This document shows, one piece after another, positions 42,265-50,523 of a DNA stretch of 64,000 bases. The notes under the pieces are model-generated. The model had not been told where the DNA came from, made no database searches, and saw only the letters and a program-made list of their open reading frames with translations. The translations under genes and the position numbers were made by a program. How positions within the stretch are numbered: position 1 is the stretch's first letter; every line of letters begins with the position of its first letter. Source of the stretch: Rubrobacter xylanophilus DSM 9941 (lineage in GTDB: Bacteria; Actinomycetota; Rubrobacteria; Rubrobacterales; Rubrobacteraceae); the NCBI RefSeq assembly GCF_000014185.1, contig NC_008148.1:248001-312000 (forward strand). Reading direction: 5' to 3'.

Positions 42265-42467
42265 GAGGGGGGCGGGCCCCCGGCCCGGAAAGAGCGGCGC
42301 CTTCCCCTTTTATGCCCGGAGCCTGCTGCGCGATTCGCGGCGTGTTCGGGCGGAGCGGGAGCGCTACGGTCTGGTAGTCTGGGATAGCCCCATAGGACAT
42401 CTTGGTTTAGAAAGCGGCGCAAACGCCGCGGGCGCGTGTGGCGATCTCCGGAACGGGAGGAGGGCGG

Positions 42468-43385
42468 ATGCTCGAGGTGGCCATCATGATCGAGGGCCAG
42501 GACGGGATAGACTGGCCGCGCTGGAAGCGGATCGTCCGGACGGTGGAGGACGCGGGCTACGCCGCGCTCCACCGCTCGGACCACTTCACGAACCCCTCCG
42601 GGCCGGTGAAGGACGCCCTGGAGCTGTGGGCCTCGCTGACCTGGCTCGCGGAGAACACCGAGCGCATCGAGTTCGGGCCGCTGGTGACGCCGGTCTCCTT
42701 CCGGCACCCCGTGATCACGGCCTGGCAGGCCGCCGCCGTGGACGGCCTCTCGGGCGGGCGGCTGCGGCTCGGCCTGGGCGCGGGCTGGCAGGAGCGCGAG
42801 CATACGGCCTTCGGCTTCGAGCTGCTGGACGCGGAGCGCCGCTTCGCCCGCTTCGAGGAGGGGCTCGAGGTCGTAACGCGGCTCTTGCGGAGCGCGGAGC
42901 CCGTCTCGTTCGAGGGGGAGTTCTACCGGCTGCGCGGCGCGGTCCTCCTTCCCCGCCCGGCCCGCCCCGGCGGCGTGCCCGTGGTCGTCGGGGGGAACGG
43001 GCCGCGCCGGACGCTCCCCCTCGCCGCCCGCTACGCCGACGAGTGGAACGGCCTCTTTCTGGACGCGAAGAGGTTCGCCGGGCTCAGCGCGCGCCTGGAC
43101 GAGATGGTGGAGGAGGCTGGCCGGCGGCCCGAGGAGGTGCGCCGCTCGCTCATGGTCCGCGCGGTCTTCGGGCGCACGGAGGCGCGGGTGCGGGAGAAGC
43201 TCGGGGGCGCCCCGCGGGGGGCGCTGGAGGAGCAGGCCGCCATAGTGGGGACGGCCGGGGAGTTCGTCGAGCGGCTGGGGGAGCTGCAGGAGGCCGGGGC
43301 GCAGCGGGTCATGCTGCAGTGGCTGGAGACCGATGACCTGGAGGGCATAGAGGAGCTGGCCTCCGGGGTGCTCCCCCAGCTCTAG
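42468..43385 (+). CDS. LLM-class flavin (F420-type) oxidoreductase
   Basis: This 305-residue TIM-barrel protein belongs to the luciferase-like monooxygenase superfamily, probably the F420-dependent branch. Typical elements are DAGYAALHRSDHF near the N-terminus, LTWLAENTERIEFGPLVTPVSFRHP and LRLGLGAGWQEREHTAFG. The substrate is unknown. ATG 42468 is preferred over an upstream GTG because GGGAGGAGGGCGG precedes it. Upstream, a GCGGCG-N4-CGCCGC hairpin (42414-42429) lies in the probable leader. It ends convergently with the DUF427 gene, sharing CTAG. Confidence 0.87.
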   Translation: MLEVAIMIEGQDGIDWPRWKRIVRTVEDAGYAALHRSDHFTNPSGPVKDALELWASLTWLAENTERIEFGPLVTPVSFRHPVITAWQAAAVDGLSGGRLRLGLGAGWQEREHTAFGFELLDAERRFARFEEGLEVVTRLLRSAEPVSFEGEFYRLRGAVLLPRPARPGGVPVVVGGNGPRRTLPLAARYADEWNGLFLDAKRFAGLSARLDEMVEEAGRRPEEVRRSLMVRAVFGRTEARVREKLGGAPRGALEEQAAIVGTAGEFVERLGELQEAGAQRVMLQWLETDDLEGIEELASGVLPQL

Positions 43386-44206
43386 CGGGACCACTGGGTC
43401 TCGGGGCGCTCCTGCCGCTCGCCGTCTACCTCCAGGTCCACCCGCTCGTTGAAGAAGCAGAGCAGCCCTCCCACCCTCTCGGCGTCCCGGCGGGGCTCCG
43501 GGTAGCTCCAGACCAGATCCTCCACCGTCTCGCCCCCGGCCCTCACCGACCAGTAGGAGGCCACCCCCTTGTACGGGCAGACCGAGGAGGACTCGCTCGG
43601 GACGAGCAGCTCCTCCCGCACGTCCTCGCGCGGTATGTAGTAGCGGGGCGGCAGGCCGGTCTCGAAGAGGATCACGGGCCGCCGCGTCTCCGCCACCAGC
43701 TCGCCGTTCACCGTCACCCTCACGTGCCGGGAGCTCGGGAGGGCGTCTATGCGGTGGTAGGGGTCTCTGGGATGGACGTCCACCTCCTCGTCCTCCTCGA
43801 ACCAGCGGTCCATCCGGTCCCAGTAGAAGGCTATGTGCCCCCCGAGCGGCGGCGCCCCCTCCAGGGGCTCCGGGTAGGCCCAGGCCGCGTTCTCCGCCGT
43901 CCTGCCCCCGGCGCGAACCGTCCAGTAGACCGCCTCGCCCTTGAAGGGGCAGCGGGTGGTGTGGTCGGTCCTCTCCAGAAGCTCCGTCCGCACGTCCTCC
44001 TCGGGGAAGTAGTAGACCGGGAGGAGCCCCGTCTCGTGCAGAAGCTTCATCCGGCGGCTGTCGGCGACCGTCTCGCCGCCGAGCTCCACCCGCACCCGCC
44101 TGGGGGAGTCCTCGAAGTACAGGACGTGCCCCCGGGGGGCCTTCACCTCGAAGTTGAACGCCCCGCCCCGCGGCCCGAAGGGGCCGGTGCCTATCGTCAG
44201 CGACAT
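43382..44206 (-). CDS. DUF427 protein with two tandem domains
   Basis: This 274-residue protein is a tandem repeat of the DUF427 beta-fold. Each half contains VYYFPEEDVRTELLE or YYIPREDVREELLV, then CPFKGEAVYWTV or CPYKGVASYWSV, then a WxYPEP motif. The activity of the family is not established. ATG 44206 is used because the conserved part follows directly; the frame extends upstream without similarity. The stop codon is shared as CTAG with the convergent LLM oxidoreductase gene. Confidence 0.85.
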   Translation of the reverse strand: MSLTIGTGPFGPRGGAFNFEVKAPRGHVLYFEDSPRRVRVELGGETVADSRRMKLLHETGLLPVYYFPEEDVRTELLERTDHTTRCPFKGEAVYWTVRAGGRTAENAAWAYPEPLEGAPPLGGHIAFYWDRMDRWFEEDEEVDVHPRDPYHRIDALPSSRHVRVTVNGELVAETRRPVILFETGLPPRYYIPREDVREELLVPSESSSVCPYKGVASYWSVRAGGETVEDLVWSYPEPRRDAERVGGLLCFFNERVDLEVDGERQERPETQWSR

Positions 44207-44333
44207 CTTCGCGCTCCTCCCGCCGTCTCTTGCTCTCTGTGGAGAATGTAGCATCTCCCGCGGGGCGGAACCCGCCGGGCTCGTGGTGCGTAGTTACGGG
44301 TGCCCTGTTCTCGCCAGGAGGAGGCTCGAGGAG

Positions 44334-45428
44334 ATGTCGCCGGAAGACGGGCTGCACCGGCTGGAGCTGAACCTGCACCCCAACGAGGCCTCGGGCCTGC
44401 TCGCCGTCGAGAACGGCGGGCTGCTCCGCCTGCGGGGGTGGGACCTCGGCTTCTGGGCGGTGCTGGACGAGGGCGGGATCCAGGACTGCATAGCCCTCAT
44501 AGGCCACCGGGAGGGGGCCGGGATCGGGGAGGGGTGGGAGATAGAGCGCCTGCGGGCCGTCCCGGCGGGAAGCCCGAGAAAGACGGCCGACGCCGAGGCG
44601 ATAGCCCGCCGCGGCGTCTTCGTCTACGCCTTCGGCTCCCACTTCGGCCGCAAGGACGGGCCGCTGCAGCCGAAGAGGGGCTTCGTGGCCCGCTTCAGGG
44701 AGGACGCGGTCGAGGGCTCCGCCTCCGGGTTCGCGGCGGAGCTGGAGGTTTACCGGGAGAGCTTCCGGCTGCACCGCCTCGTCAACGACGCCTTGCGGGA
44801 GAGGGGGCCCGAGCTTGTGCCGCTCAGGGAGGCCACGCGCCGCGCCTTCGTGGAGGCCGCCGTCCGCCGCGGGCGGGAGGAGGGGAAGGCCTGGAGCGGG
44901 ATGGTGCGCGGGGGGGACTACCCGCTGAACTTCGAGGGGGCGGCCTTCCGGGAGAGCGGCTCGCTGCTTTTGGGGCTCCGCTTCCCGACCTCCGCCGGAG
45001 GGAGGCCCGTGCTGGTCGAGATGGAGGGCGTCGAGCGCCTCTTCGAGGGCGGGCTTCCGGAGGTCCGGGGCTTTCTGGTGGTGGACGCCGTGGGCCGCGG
45101 CGGGGAGATGGCGGGGGTGCGGGACCTCGCGCTCGTCGGGGGGGCGGGGGGAGAGGAGCTTCACCTGGTCACCGGGAACATAGACAGCCGGGAGGGGGAG
45201 AGCGTCCTCGTCCGGGACTACCCCGAAGGCAGGGACACCGTGGCCACCCACTTCCGCTGTGCCCTGCCGGCCGGTGCCCGCTCCGGGAGCCTCCCGGCCC
45301 GCTTTGTCCGGGAGTTCCCCGACCTGCCGCGGGTGGAGGGCATCGCCGTCTCGGGGGACAGGTTCTTCTACGTCACCGACGAGGACGAGGGGGTGCACCT
45401 CAGGCTCACGCGGCTGCTCGCGGGGTAG
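44334..45428 (+). CDS. Unidentified protein, possibly a beta-propeller-like or DUF3616-like protein
   Basis: This 364-residue soluble protein has no signal peptide or membrane helix. Visible features are LHPNEASGLLAVENGGLLRL near the start, VFVYAFGSHFGRKDG near residues 97-111 and VEGIAVSGDRFFYVTDEDEG near the end, which recall repeat blades of proteins that read a property from a series of short repeats. I do not recognise the family with certainty. ATG 44334 is preceded by AGGAGGAGG; GTG 44286 is possible. The alpha/beta hydrolase follows after 17 nt. Confidence 0.6.
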   Translation: MSPEDGLHRLELNLHPNEASGLLAVENGGLLRLRGWDLGFWAVLDEGGIQDCIALIGHREGAGIGEGWEIERLRAVPAGSPRKTADAEAIARRGVFVYAFGSHFGRKDGPLQPKRGFVARFREDAVEGSASGFAAELEVYRESFRLHRLVNDALRERGPELVPLREATRRAFVEAAVRRGREEGKAWSGMVRGGDYPLNFEGAAFRESGSLLLGLRFPTSAGGRPVLVEMEGVERLFEGGLPEVRGFLVVDAVGRGGEMAGVRDLALVGGAGGEELHLVTGNIDSREGESVLVRDYPEGRDTVATHFRCALPAGARSGSLPARFVREFPDLPRVEGIAVSGDRFFYVTDEDEGVHLRLTRLLAG

Positions 45429-45445
45429 GCCCGGAGGGGTCCCGG

Positions 45446-46843
45446 GTGGGCGCAGGGGGCCGAAGCGCGGGGAGAACGAGGCTCCGCAGGGTCCTGCTCT
45501 TCGTGCTGGCCGGGGCGGCGCTCTCCGCGGCTCTCCTCGCCCTCTTCTTCTGGCCGTGGGTCGCGGCGCAGGTTCGGGCGGTGGTGGTGCTCGCCGCCGT
45601 CCTCCGGCCGCCGGCGCTCTCCCCGGCGGTGGCGGCTCTCACCCCCGAGCCCGCCCTCTCCGACCGCGAGGTGGCCGGGGTGCCCACCCTGGTGGCCCGC
45701 CCCGCGGGGGCGGGGGAGGGGCCGGCGCTCGTGTTCGTGAACGGGGCCGTCCCCCCGGGGCGCCACGAGCCCAACGTCCGGCGGCTCGCCCGGGGGCTCG
45801 CCCGGGCCGGCTACCAGGTCTACGTCCCGGACGTGCCGGGCCTGAGGAGCGGCGAGATCTCCCCGTCCACCGTGGAGGCGACGGTGGGGGTGGCCCGCCG
45901 GGCGGCGGAGGGCTCCGAAAGCGGCCGGGTCGGGCTCGCGGGGGTCTCGGTGGGGGCCTCCATCGCGCTTCTGGCCGCCGAGGACCCCCGCATAAACGAC
46001 CGGGTCTCCGTCGTCTCCGGGATAGCGCCCTACACCGACCTGAAGACCGTCCTGCGGCTCGCCACCACCGGCACCTACCTGCGCGGCGGCGAGCCCGTCC
46101 CCTACAGGACGCCACCCTACCTGCGGCTGGTGGTCGCCCGCTCGCTGGTCTCCATGCTCCCCCCCGGCGAGGACCGGCGGGCCCTGATGCGCCGCCTGCC
46201 CTCCCTGGAGAGCTACTACCCGCCGCGCCTGGTGGACGACGACCCGCTCGCGCCTCTGCGCGCCTTCGTCGCCGCGCGCGGCGGAGAGCTCGGCCCGGCG
46301 GCGGAGAGCGCCGCCAGGCTCCTCGTCAACGAGGACCCGGCGCGCTTCGAGGAGCTCTTCGCCGCCCTCCCCCCGCGCCTCGAGCGGCTGGTGGGCGTCC
46401 TCTCGCCGCTCGCCGGGGCGGAGAGGCTCCGGGCGCCGGTGTACATAGCCTCCGCCCCCCGCGACAAGTACTTCCCGCTCGTCGAGTCGCGCCGGCTGGC
46501 CCGGGCCTCCCCGCGGGTGGACCTGACGGTCACCCGGACGCTCGTCCACGCCATCCCCCGCCCCTCCCCCGGCGATCTCGCCGCCTTCGCCCGGCTCGAC
46601 GCCTTCGTGGTCCGGTCGCTGCGGGCCTCAGCCCAAGGCGCGCCGCAGGGCGGGCAGCAGGATGCCGGGCTCGAGCAGGGCCTGCGGGGGGGCGAGCAGG
46701 TTCTTCACCTCCAGCAGCCTCCGGGCCGCCCGCTCGTCCTCGGTGGCCAGCCGCAGCACCCCTTCCGAGACCCGGTGGGCGAGCCGCCGGAGGGGGCCCA
46801 GCTCCTTGACGCTCGAGGCCGCCGCCCACTGGGCGTCGCTTGA
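45446..46843 (+). CDS. Membrane-anchored alpha/beta hydrolase with unusual C-terminal read-through
   Basis: This 465-residue protein has an N-terminal membrane anchor (about residues 16-50) and an alpha/beta-hydrolase domain with VFVNGAVPPGRHEP, the nucleophile elbow GLAGVSVGAS and a late histidine in TLVHAIPRPSPGD. Substrate is unknown. GTG 45446 is chosen with GGAGGGG upstream. The hydrolase domain seems to end near base 46630, but no stop occurs until 46843, so about 71 extra residues are encoded antisense to the FAD oxidoreductase gene. Confidence 0.72.
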   Translation: MGAGGRSAGRTRLRRVLLFVLAGAALSAALLALFFWPWVAAQVRAVVVLAAVLRPPALSPAVAALTPEPALSDREVAGVPTLVARPAGAGEGPALVFVNGAVPPGRHEPNVRRLARGLARAGYQVYVPDVPGLRSGEISPSTVEATVGVARRAAEGSESGRVGLAGVSVGASIALLAAEDPRINDRVSVVSGIAPYTDLKTVLRLATTGTYLRGGEPVPYRTPPYLRLVVARSLVSMLPPGEDRRALMRRLPSLESYYPPRLVDDDPLAPLRAFVAARGGELGPAAESAARLLVNEDPARFEELFAALPPRLERLVGVLSPLAGAERLRAPVYIASAPRDKYFPLVESRRLARASPRVDLTVTRTLVHAIPRPSPGDLAAFARLDAFVVRSLRASAQGAPQGGQQDAGLEQGLRGGEQVLHLQQPPGRPLVLGGQPQHPFRDPVGEPPEGAQLLDARGRRPLGVA

Positions 46844-47965
46844 GGCGCTGATCCTCCAGGCCGCCGCCACCGCCCGCGCCTGGCGGCGGTGGAAGCGCCT
46901 CCCCAGCCGGCGGGCGCCCCCGTCGCGCAGGCTCTCCTCCAGGGCCCGCGCGGCGAGCGCCGCCGCCGTCATCCCGGTCCCGTAGGAGGGGTTGAGGGTG
47001 CAGAAGGCGTCCCCGGCCACCAGAAAGCCCTCCGGCAGGCGCGCCCGCTCGTAGTGCCTGCGGCGGTTGGCGGTCCTTCTGTAGCCGTAGACCCGGGAGA
47101 TCGGCTCCGCGCCCGCTATGGCGCGGTGGAGGATCGGGCTCGGCAGGCTGCGGGCGAAGCGCTCGAAGCCCTCCGGGTCGGTGGGCGGGTAGTCCCCCCC
47201 GATGCCCAGCAGGACGACCGTCCACCGCCCCCCCTCGACCTCGCGCAGCGAGCCGCCCCGCGGGTTGTGCGGCCAGCCGGGCAGCACCGCCAGGCTCCTC
47301 CACCCCTCCGAGAAGCCCTCCGGCACCCTGTACCAGCGCGTGGCGTAGCCGAGCCGGGCGTCGACCACCGTCTCCGCGGGGGGCTCGTAGCCGAGCGCCG
47401 AGAGCCAGCGGGGGGCCCGGGAGCCCTGGCCGCTCGCGTCCACCACCAGCCCGGCCGCGAACCGCTCGCGCCCGCCTCCGCCCCGCGCACGCGCCTCCAC
47501 CCCGCGCACGCGCCCGCCCTCCACCACGAGCCCCGTCGCCTCGCGGCCCTCCACGAAGCGCACCCGCCCCTCCCGCAGCAGCCGGCGGCGGAGGGCCCAC
47601 TCCAGAAGGTCCCGGCTTACCGAGCGCATGGTTAACCCCGAGCGGAAGCGGGGCAGCGTCCCGGCGGGCAGCGCGGTCACCGCGTCCAGGGCCTGGTCTA
47701 TCTCCGGGCAGCCCGCCGCCGCGAGCTCCGCGTCGAGGCCGGGGAAGAGCTCCTCGAGCAGCCCGCTGCCCCGGGTGGCGAGGCTGTGCAGGTGGCGGCC
47801 CTGCGGCACCCCTTTTCGCGGCCCGGGGCCGGCGGGCAGCGCGTCGCGCTCCAGCACCGTCACCCGCCGGAGGTGCCCGCAGAGCACCCGCGCGGCCAGG
47901 AGCCCCGCGATCCCGGCCCCCACGACGACCGCCTCGCCCGCTGGTGTACACTCCTTCTCCGGCAT
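46628..47965 (-). CDS. FAD-dependent oxidoreductase (geranylgeranyl reductase/hydroxylase-like)
   Basis: This 445-residue flavoprotein has the N-terminal dinucleotide-binding motif VVVGAGIAGLLAARVL, a glutamate-containing second strand (VTVLERD), and a second FAD motif FLVAGDAFCTLNPSYGTGM near residues 308-326. It resembles the geranylgeranyl-reductase/halogenase/hydroxylase group. A partner gene that would define the substrate is not visible. ATG 47965 was chosen because similarity begins right after it. Its 3' end overlaps the convergent hydrolase gene by 216 nt. Confidence 0.83.
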   Translation of the reverse strand: MPEKECTPAGEAVVVGAGIAGLLAARVLCGHLRRVTVLERDALPAGPGPRKGVPQGRHLHSLATRGSGLLEELFPGLDAELAAAGCPEIDQALDAVTALPAGTLPRFRSGLTMRSVSRDLLEWALRRRLLREGRVRFVEGREATGLVVEGGRVRGVEARARGGGGRERFAAGLVVDASGQGSRAPRWLSALGYEPPAETVVDARLGYATRWYRVPEGFSEGWRSLAVLPGWPHNPRGGSLREVEGGRWTVVLLGIGGDYPPTDPEGFERFARSLPSPILHRAIAGAEPISRVYGYRRTANRRRHYERARLPEGFLVAGDAFCTLNPSYGTGMTAAALAARALEESLRDGGARRLGRRFHRRQARAVAAAWRISASSDAQWAAASSVKELGPLRRLAHRVSEGVLRLATEDERAARRLLEVKNLLAPPQALLEPGILLPALRRALG

Positions 47966-48024
47966 GGTCCTTCGGTGAGGGATTCTATGGCCGCTTTCAC
48001 GCCCGGCAGCGAAGAAAGACACTT

Positions 48025-48071
48025 TAATATGTCGTGCGGGCCCTTCGGGGCCGGAGGCTGAAGAGAGGAGG
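48025..48071 (+). promoter_or_regulatory. Promoter and UUCG-loop hairpin ahead of the phospholipid operon
   Basis: TAATAT (48025-48030) is a -10 candidate. The transcript would begin near 48037 and open with a GGCCC-UUCG-GGGCC hairpin, followed by AGGAGG (48066-48071). A very similar hairpin follows the promoter of the Nramp gene. Confidence 0.45.
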
Positions 48072-48084
48072 TTTCCCGGACGAG

Positions 48085-48672
48085 TTGGGTGGCGGAGTAG
48101 ACCTCGCCCGCCGCGCGCTGTTCGCGCGCGCGATGATCGCCAACCCCCGCCAGGTGGGGGCCATCTGGCCGACCTCCCGCCGGGCGGTGCGCGGGCTGCT
48201 GGACATGGCGGACCTCGGGGGGGCGCGCACGGTGCTCGAGTTCGGGGTGGGCACCGGGGTGTACACCGCGGAGATTTTGCGCCGCGTGGGCCGAAAGGCG
48301 CGGGTGCTGGGCTTCGAGGTGGACGCCCGGCTGTGCCGGGCGGTCTGCGCGCGGCTGGACGACCCCCGGCTCGAGCTGGTCAACGACTCCGCGGAGAACG
48401 CCGGGCGCTACCTCGGCGGGGAGGCGGCGGACGTCATCGTGAGCAGCCTGCCCTTCACCACCCTGCCCGCCGGCGCCCGCGAGGCCATCCTGGACCTCTC
48501 CTGCCGGCTGCTCGACCCGGCGGGCTCTTTCCTGGTGCTCCAGTACTCCCCGGCGTTGCTCGGGGAGCTGGAGCGGCGCTTCGGGCGGGTGCGGCGCCGG
48601 CTGTGCCCGCTCAACCTCCCCCCCGCCTTTCTGTTCGCCTGCGAGGAGCCGCGTACGGGGGGAGGGGGATGA
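48085..48672 (+). CDS. PmtA-like phospholipid N-methyltransferase
   Basis: This 195-residue SAM-dependent methyltransferase has VLEFGVGTGVYTAEIL as SAM motif and the upstream NPRQVGAIWPTSRRAV block found in PmtA-type phosphatidylethanolamine methyltransferases. VSSLPFTTLPAGAREAIL also fits that family. It is followed by psd and pss with 4-nt overlaps, which supports a role in making methylated lipids from phosphatidylethanolamine. The TTG start has AGGAGG 13 nt upstream, a long spacing, and a GTG at 48034 is an alternative start. Confidence 0.75.
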   Translation: MGGGVDLARRALFARAMIANPRQVGAIWPTSRRAVRGLLDMADLGGARTVLEFGVGTGVYTAEILRRVGRKARVLGFEVDARLCRAVCARLDDPRLELVNDSAENAGRYLGGEAADVIVSSLPFTTLPAGAREAILDLSCRLLDPAGSFLVLQYSPALLGELERRFGRVRRRLCPLNLPPAFLFACEEPRTGGGG

Positions 48673-49307
48673 CCCGGCGCAGCTGGGCCGCCGCCCGCCC
48701 CTACGTCCTCGGGGCGCTCCTGCCGGGGCTCGCCCTGCTCCTTCTCCGGAGGCGGTCTTCCGGGTGGTGGCTCGTGGGGCTGGCCGGGGCGCTGCTGCTC
48801 TTTTTCCGGGACCCCGAGCGCCGGGCGGTCCGGCGGCGGGGGGTGGCGTATGCCGCGGCGGACGGCGTGATCTCGGCGGTCGAGCGCGCCGGGGACCCCT
48901 GGATCGGGGGCGAGGCGGTGCGGATCGTCACCTTCCTCTCGCTGCACAACGTGCACGTCACCCGCAGCCCCCTCGCGGGGGAGGTCGCCGCGCTCGAGCG
49001 GGAGGAGGGGGGGCACCTCCCCGCCTTTCTCGGCGGCGCCGGGAGGAACCTGGGCTACCGGGTGTGCCTGGAGGGCCCGGAGGGGCGGGCCGTGGTCGAG
49101 ATGCGGGCTGGCCTGGTGGCCCGCAGGATAACGCCGTGGGTCCGGCGGGGGGAGCGGGTGGGGCCCGGGCAGAGGCTCGGCATCATCCACCTCGGCTCCC
49201 GCACCGACGTGCTGCTCCCGGCCGGGGGGACAGGGGTGCTCGTCCGGCCCGGGCAGCGGGTGCGGGCCGGGCTCTCCCCGCTGGCCCGCAGGGAGGGCGC
49301 GCGGTGA
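48669..49307 (+). CDS. psd: Phosphatidylserine decarboxylase
   Basis: This 212-residue pyruvoyl enzyme turns phosphatidylserine into phosphatidylethanolamine. FFRDPERR, the FLSLHNVHVTRSP block and the self-cleavage site at the glycine-serine of GIIHLGSRTDVLLP (about residue 178) match the short PSD type. A hydrophobic N-terminus of about 25 residues anchors the precursor. ATG overlaps the previous stop; the stop overlaps the pss start. Archaeal-type (archaetidylserine) decarboxylases share the fold but are less likely in a bacterium. Confidence 0.92.
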   Translation: MTRRSWAAARPYVLGALLPGLALLLLRRRSSGWWLVGLAGALLLFFRDPERRAVRRRGVAYAAADGVISAVERAGDPWIGGEAVRIVTFLSLHNVHVTRSPLAGEVAALEREEGGHLPAFLGGAGRNLGYRVCLEGPEGRAVVEMRAGLVARRITPWVRRGERVGPGQRLGIIHLGSRTDVLLPAGGTGVLVRPGQRVRAGLSPLARREGAR

Positions 49308-49861
49308 GCGGGATGCTCCGCCTGCCGTCGCTGGTCACCTGCGCCGGGCTCGTGTGCGGGTTCGTCGCGCTCCTCTTCGCCGCCCGCCACGACTTCGGCC
49401 GGGCGGCGCTGCTGGTGGGCGTGGCGGCCCTGCTCGACGCGCTGGACGGGCTGCTGGCGCGCCGGGGCAGGGGCGGCTGCGAGTTCGGGACCAACCTGGA
49501 CTCGCTCGCCGACCTCGTCTCCTTCGGGGTGGTCCCCGCCTTCGCCCTCTACCTGCGGGCCCTCTACGAGCTCGGGGGGCTCGGCGTGGCCGCTTGCGCC
49601 GGGTTCGTGGTGTGCGGGGCGCTGCGTCTCGCCCGCTTTCCGCTGGTCAGAAACGAGCGCTTCTTCGTGGGCCTGCCCATCCCCCCGGCCGGGGTGGCCC
49701 TCGCCGCCCTCTGCGTCTCCGGGCCGCCGCCGCTCGTGGCCGCGCTCGCCGCCGCCGGGCTCGGGGCGCTCATGGTCAGCCGGCTCCCCTTCCCGACGAT
49801 CTCGGGGCTCGCCGCCCTCGGGCGCGAGCGGGCCTCCCGCTTCGCCGGGCGCCCGGACTGA
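49304..49861 (+). CDS. pssA: CDP-diacylglycerol-serine O-phosphatidyltransferase
   Basis: This 185-residue integral membrane enzyme makes phosphatidylserine from CDP-diacylglycerol and serine. The CDP-alcohol motif is intact as DALDGLLARRGRGGCEFG followed by NLDSLADLVSFG, with about six helices. The GTG start overlaps the psd stop (GTGA). Together with psd it forms the phosphatidylethanolamine pathway. It ends 19 nt before the promoter of the cold-shock gene. Confidence 0.92.
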   Translation: MSGMLRLPSLVTCAGLVCGFVALLFAARHDFGRAALLVGVAALLDALDGLLARRGRGGCEFGTNLDSLADLVSFGVVPAFALYLRALYELGGLGVAACAGFVVCGALRLARFPLVRNERFFVGLPIPPAGVALAALCVSGPPPLVAALAAAGLGALMVSRLPFPTISGLAALGRERASRFAGRPD

Positions 49862-49879
49862 GATTTTCTGCGAGCGCCC

Positions 49880-49984
49880 TTGCGTTCCCCCCGCCACGTG
49901 TTAGAGTACCGGGGCTGGTTGGATTGATGGGCCGAGAAGCTGCGGAGGCCGCCCACAACGCAAGACCGGGCGGCCTCCGTTTTC
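49880..49984 (+). promoter_or_regulatory. Cold-shock gene promoter and leader hairpin (attenuator or pss terminator)
   Basis: TTGCGT (49880-49885) and TAGAGT (49902-49907) are 16 bp apart and would start an mRNA near 49914. The leader contains a perfect 12-bp stem, CGGAGGCCGCCC (49943-49954) with GGGCGGCCTCCG (49968-49979), closed by a 13-nt loop and followed by TTTTCG. It could end pss transcription, but because it also lies inside the cold-shock leader it may act as an attenuator. Confidence 0.6.
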
Positions 49985-50024
49985 GTTCTCTCCGGCCCGG
50001 GACACAGAAAGGCGGGCGCTGGAT

Positions 50025-50228
50025 ATGGCCCAAGGCACGGTGAAGTGGTTCAGCGACGAGAAGGGCTACGGCTTCATCTCCCCGGATGACGGAAGCGAGG
50101 ACCTCTTCGTCCACTACACGGGGATAGCGGGCGAGGGGTTCAAGACCCTCGAGGAGGGGGCGCGGGTCTCCTACGAGGCCACCCGCGGCCGCAAGGGGAT
50201 GCAGGCGGAGAACGTCTCGCCGCTCTAG
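50025..50228 (+). CDS. cspA: Cold-shock protein (CspA family)
   Basis: This 67-residue protein is a single cold-shock domain that binds single-stranded RNA and DNA. The RNP1 motif KGYGFISPD and RNP2 motif DLFVHYTGI are intact, and the start [10 protein letters not shown] is canonical. It stands alone between a structured leader and a strong terminator at 50257-50286. Confidence 0.97.
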   Translation: MAQGTVKWFSDEKGYGFISPDDGSEDLFVHYTGIAGEGFKTLEEGARVSYEATRGRKGMQAENVSPL

Positions 50229-50256
50229 CCCTCTCCGGGCGCGGCGCAGCGGGCGG

Positions 50257-50289
50257 AGGCCCGGGGGAGCTGTCTCCCCCGGGCCTTTG
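50257..50289 (+). terminator. Terminator after the cold-shock gene
   Basis: A 13-bp perfect stem, AGGCCCGGGGGAG (50257-50269) with CTCCCCCGGGCCT (50274-50286), has a 4-nt loop and runs into TTTGA. Its last T residues overlap the -35 element of the next promoter. Confidence 0.75.
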
Positions 50290-50486
50290 ACCTTTGCGGT
50301 CCTGCCGGGTAAATTTACCGGCGTCGGGGAGTAGCCGCCCGCCGCACGCGCGGCGGCGGGTCCGGCGGCCGTCAGCACGGAGCCGCGAGGGCTCCCGGCC
50401 GTCCGGCGGCGCGCGAGGGCGCGGCAGGAGAGAGGGCGAGACCGCGGTCGTGAGAGGTCTTGGCCGCGGGTCTTCGCCCTCTTTTC
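50287..50486 (+). promoter_or_regulatory. yybP-ykoY-type manganese riboswitch with promoter and terminator platform
   Basis: A promoter TTGACC-17 bp-TAAATT (50287-50315) precedes a leader with the conserved yybP-ykoY parts in order: GGGGAGTAGC (50326-50335), CGTCAGCAC (about 50369-50377) and GGCGAGACC (about 50435-50443). Overlapping the last element is a terminator: AGAGGGCGA (50431-50439) pairs with TCGCCCTCT (50474-50482), followed by TTT. Mn2+ binding would be expected to favour read-through into the TerC-family gene, as in characterised members. Confidence 0.8.
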
Positions 50487-50523
50487 GTGTTCCCGCGGCC
50501 CGGAGAGAGAGGAGGCTGCTCCC

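Noticed and set aside
42120-45398. 1092-residue minus-strand open frame
   Set aside because: Low-complexity composition and overlap with four recognised genes in both directions; no family similarity.
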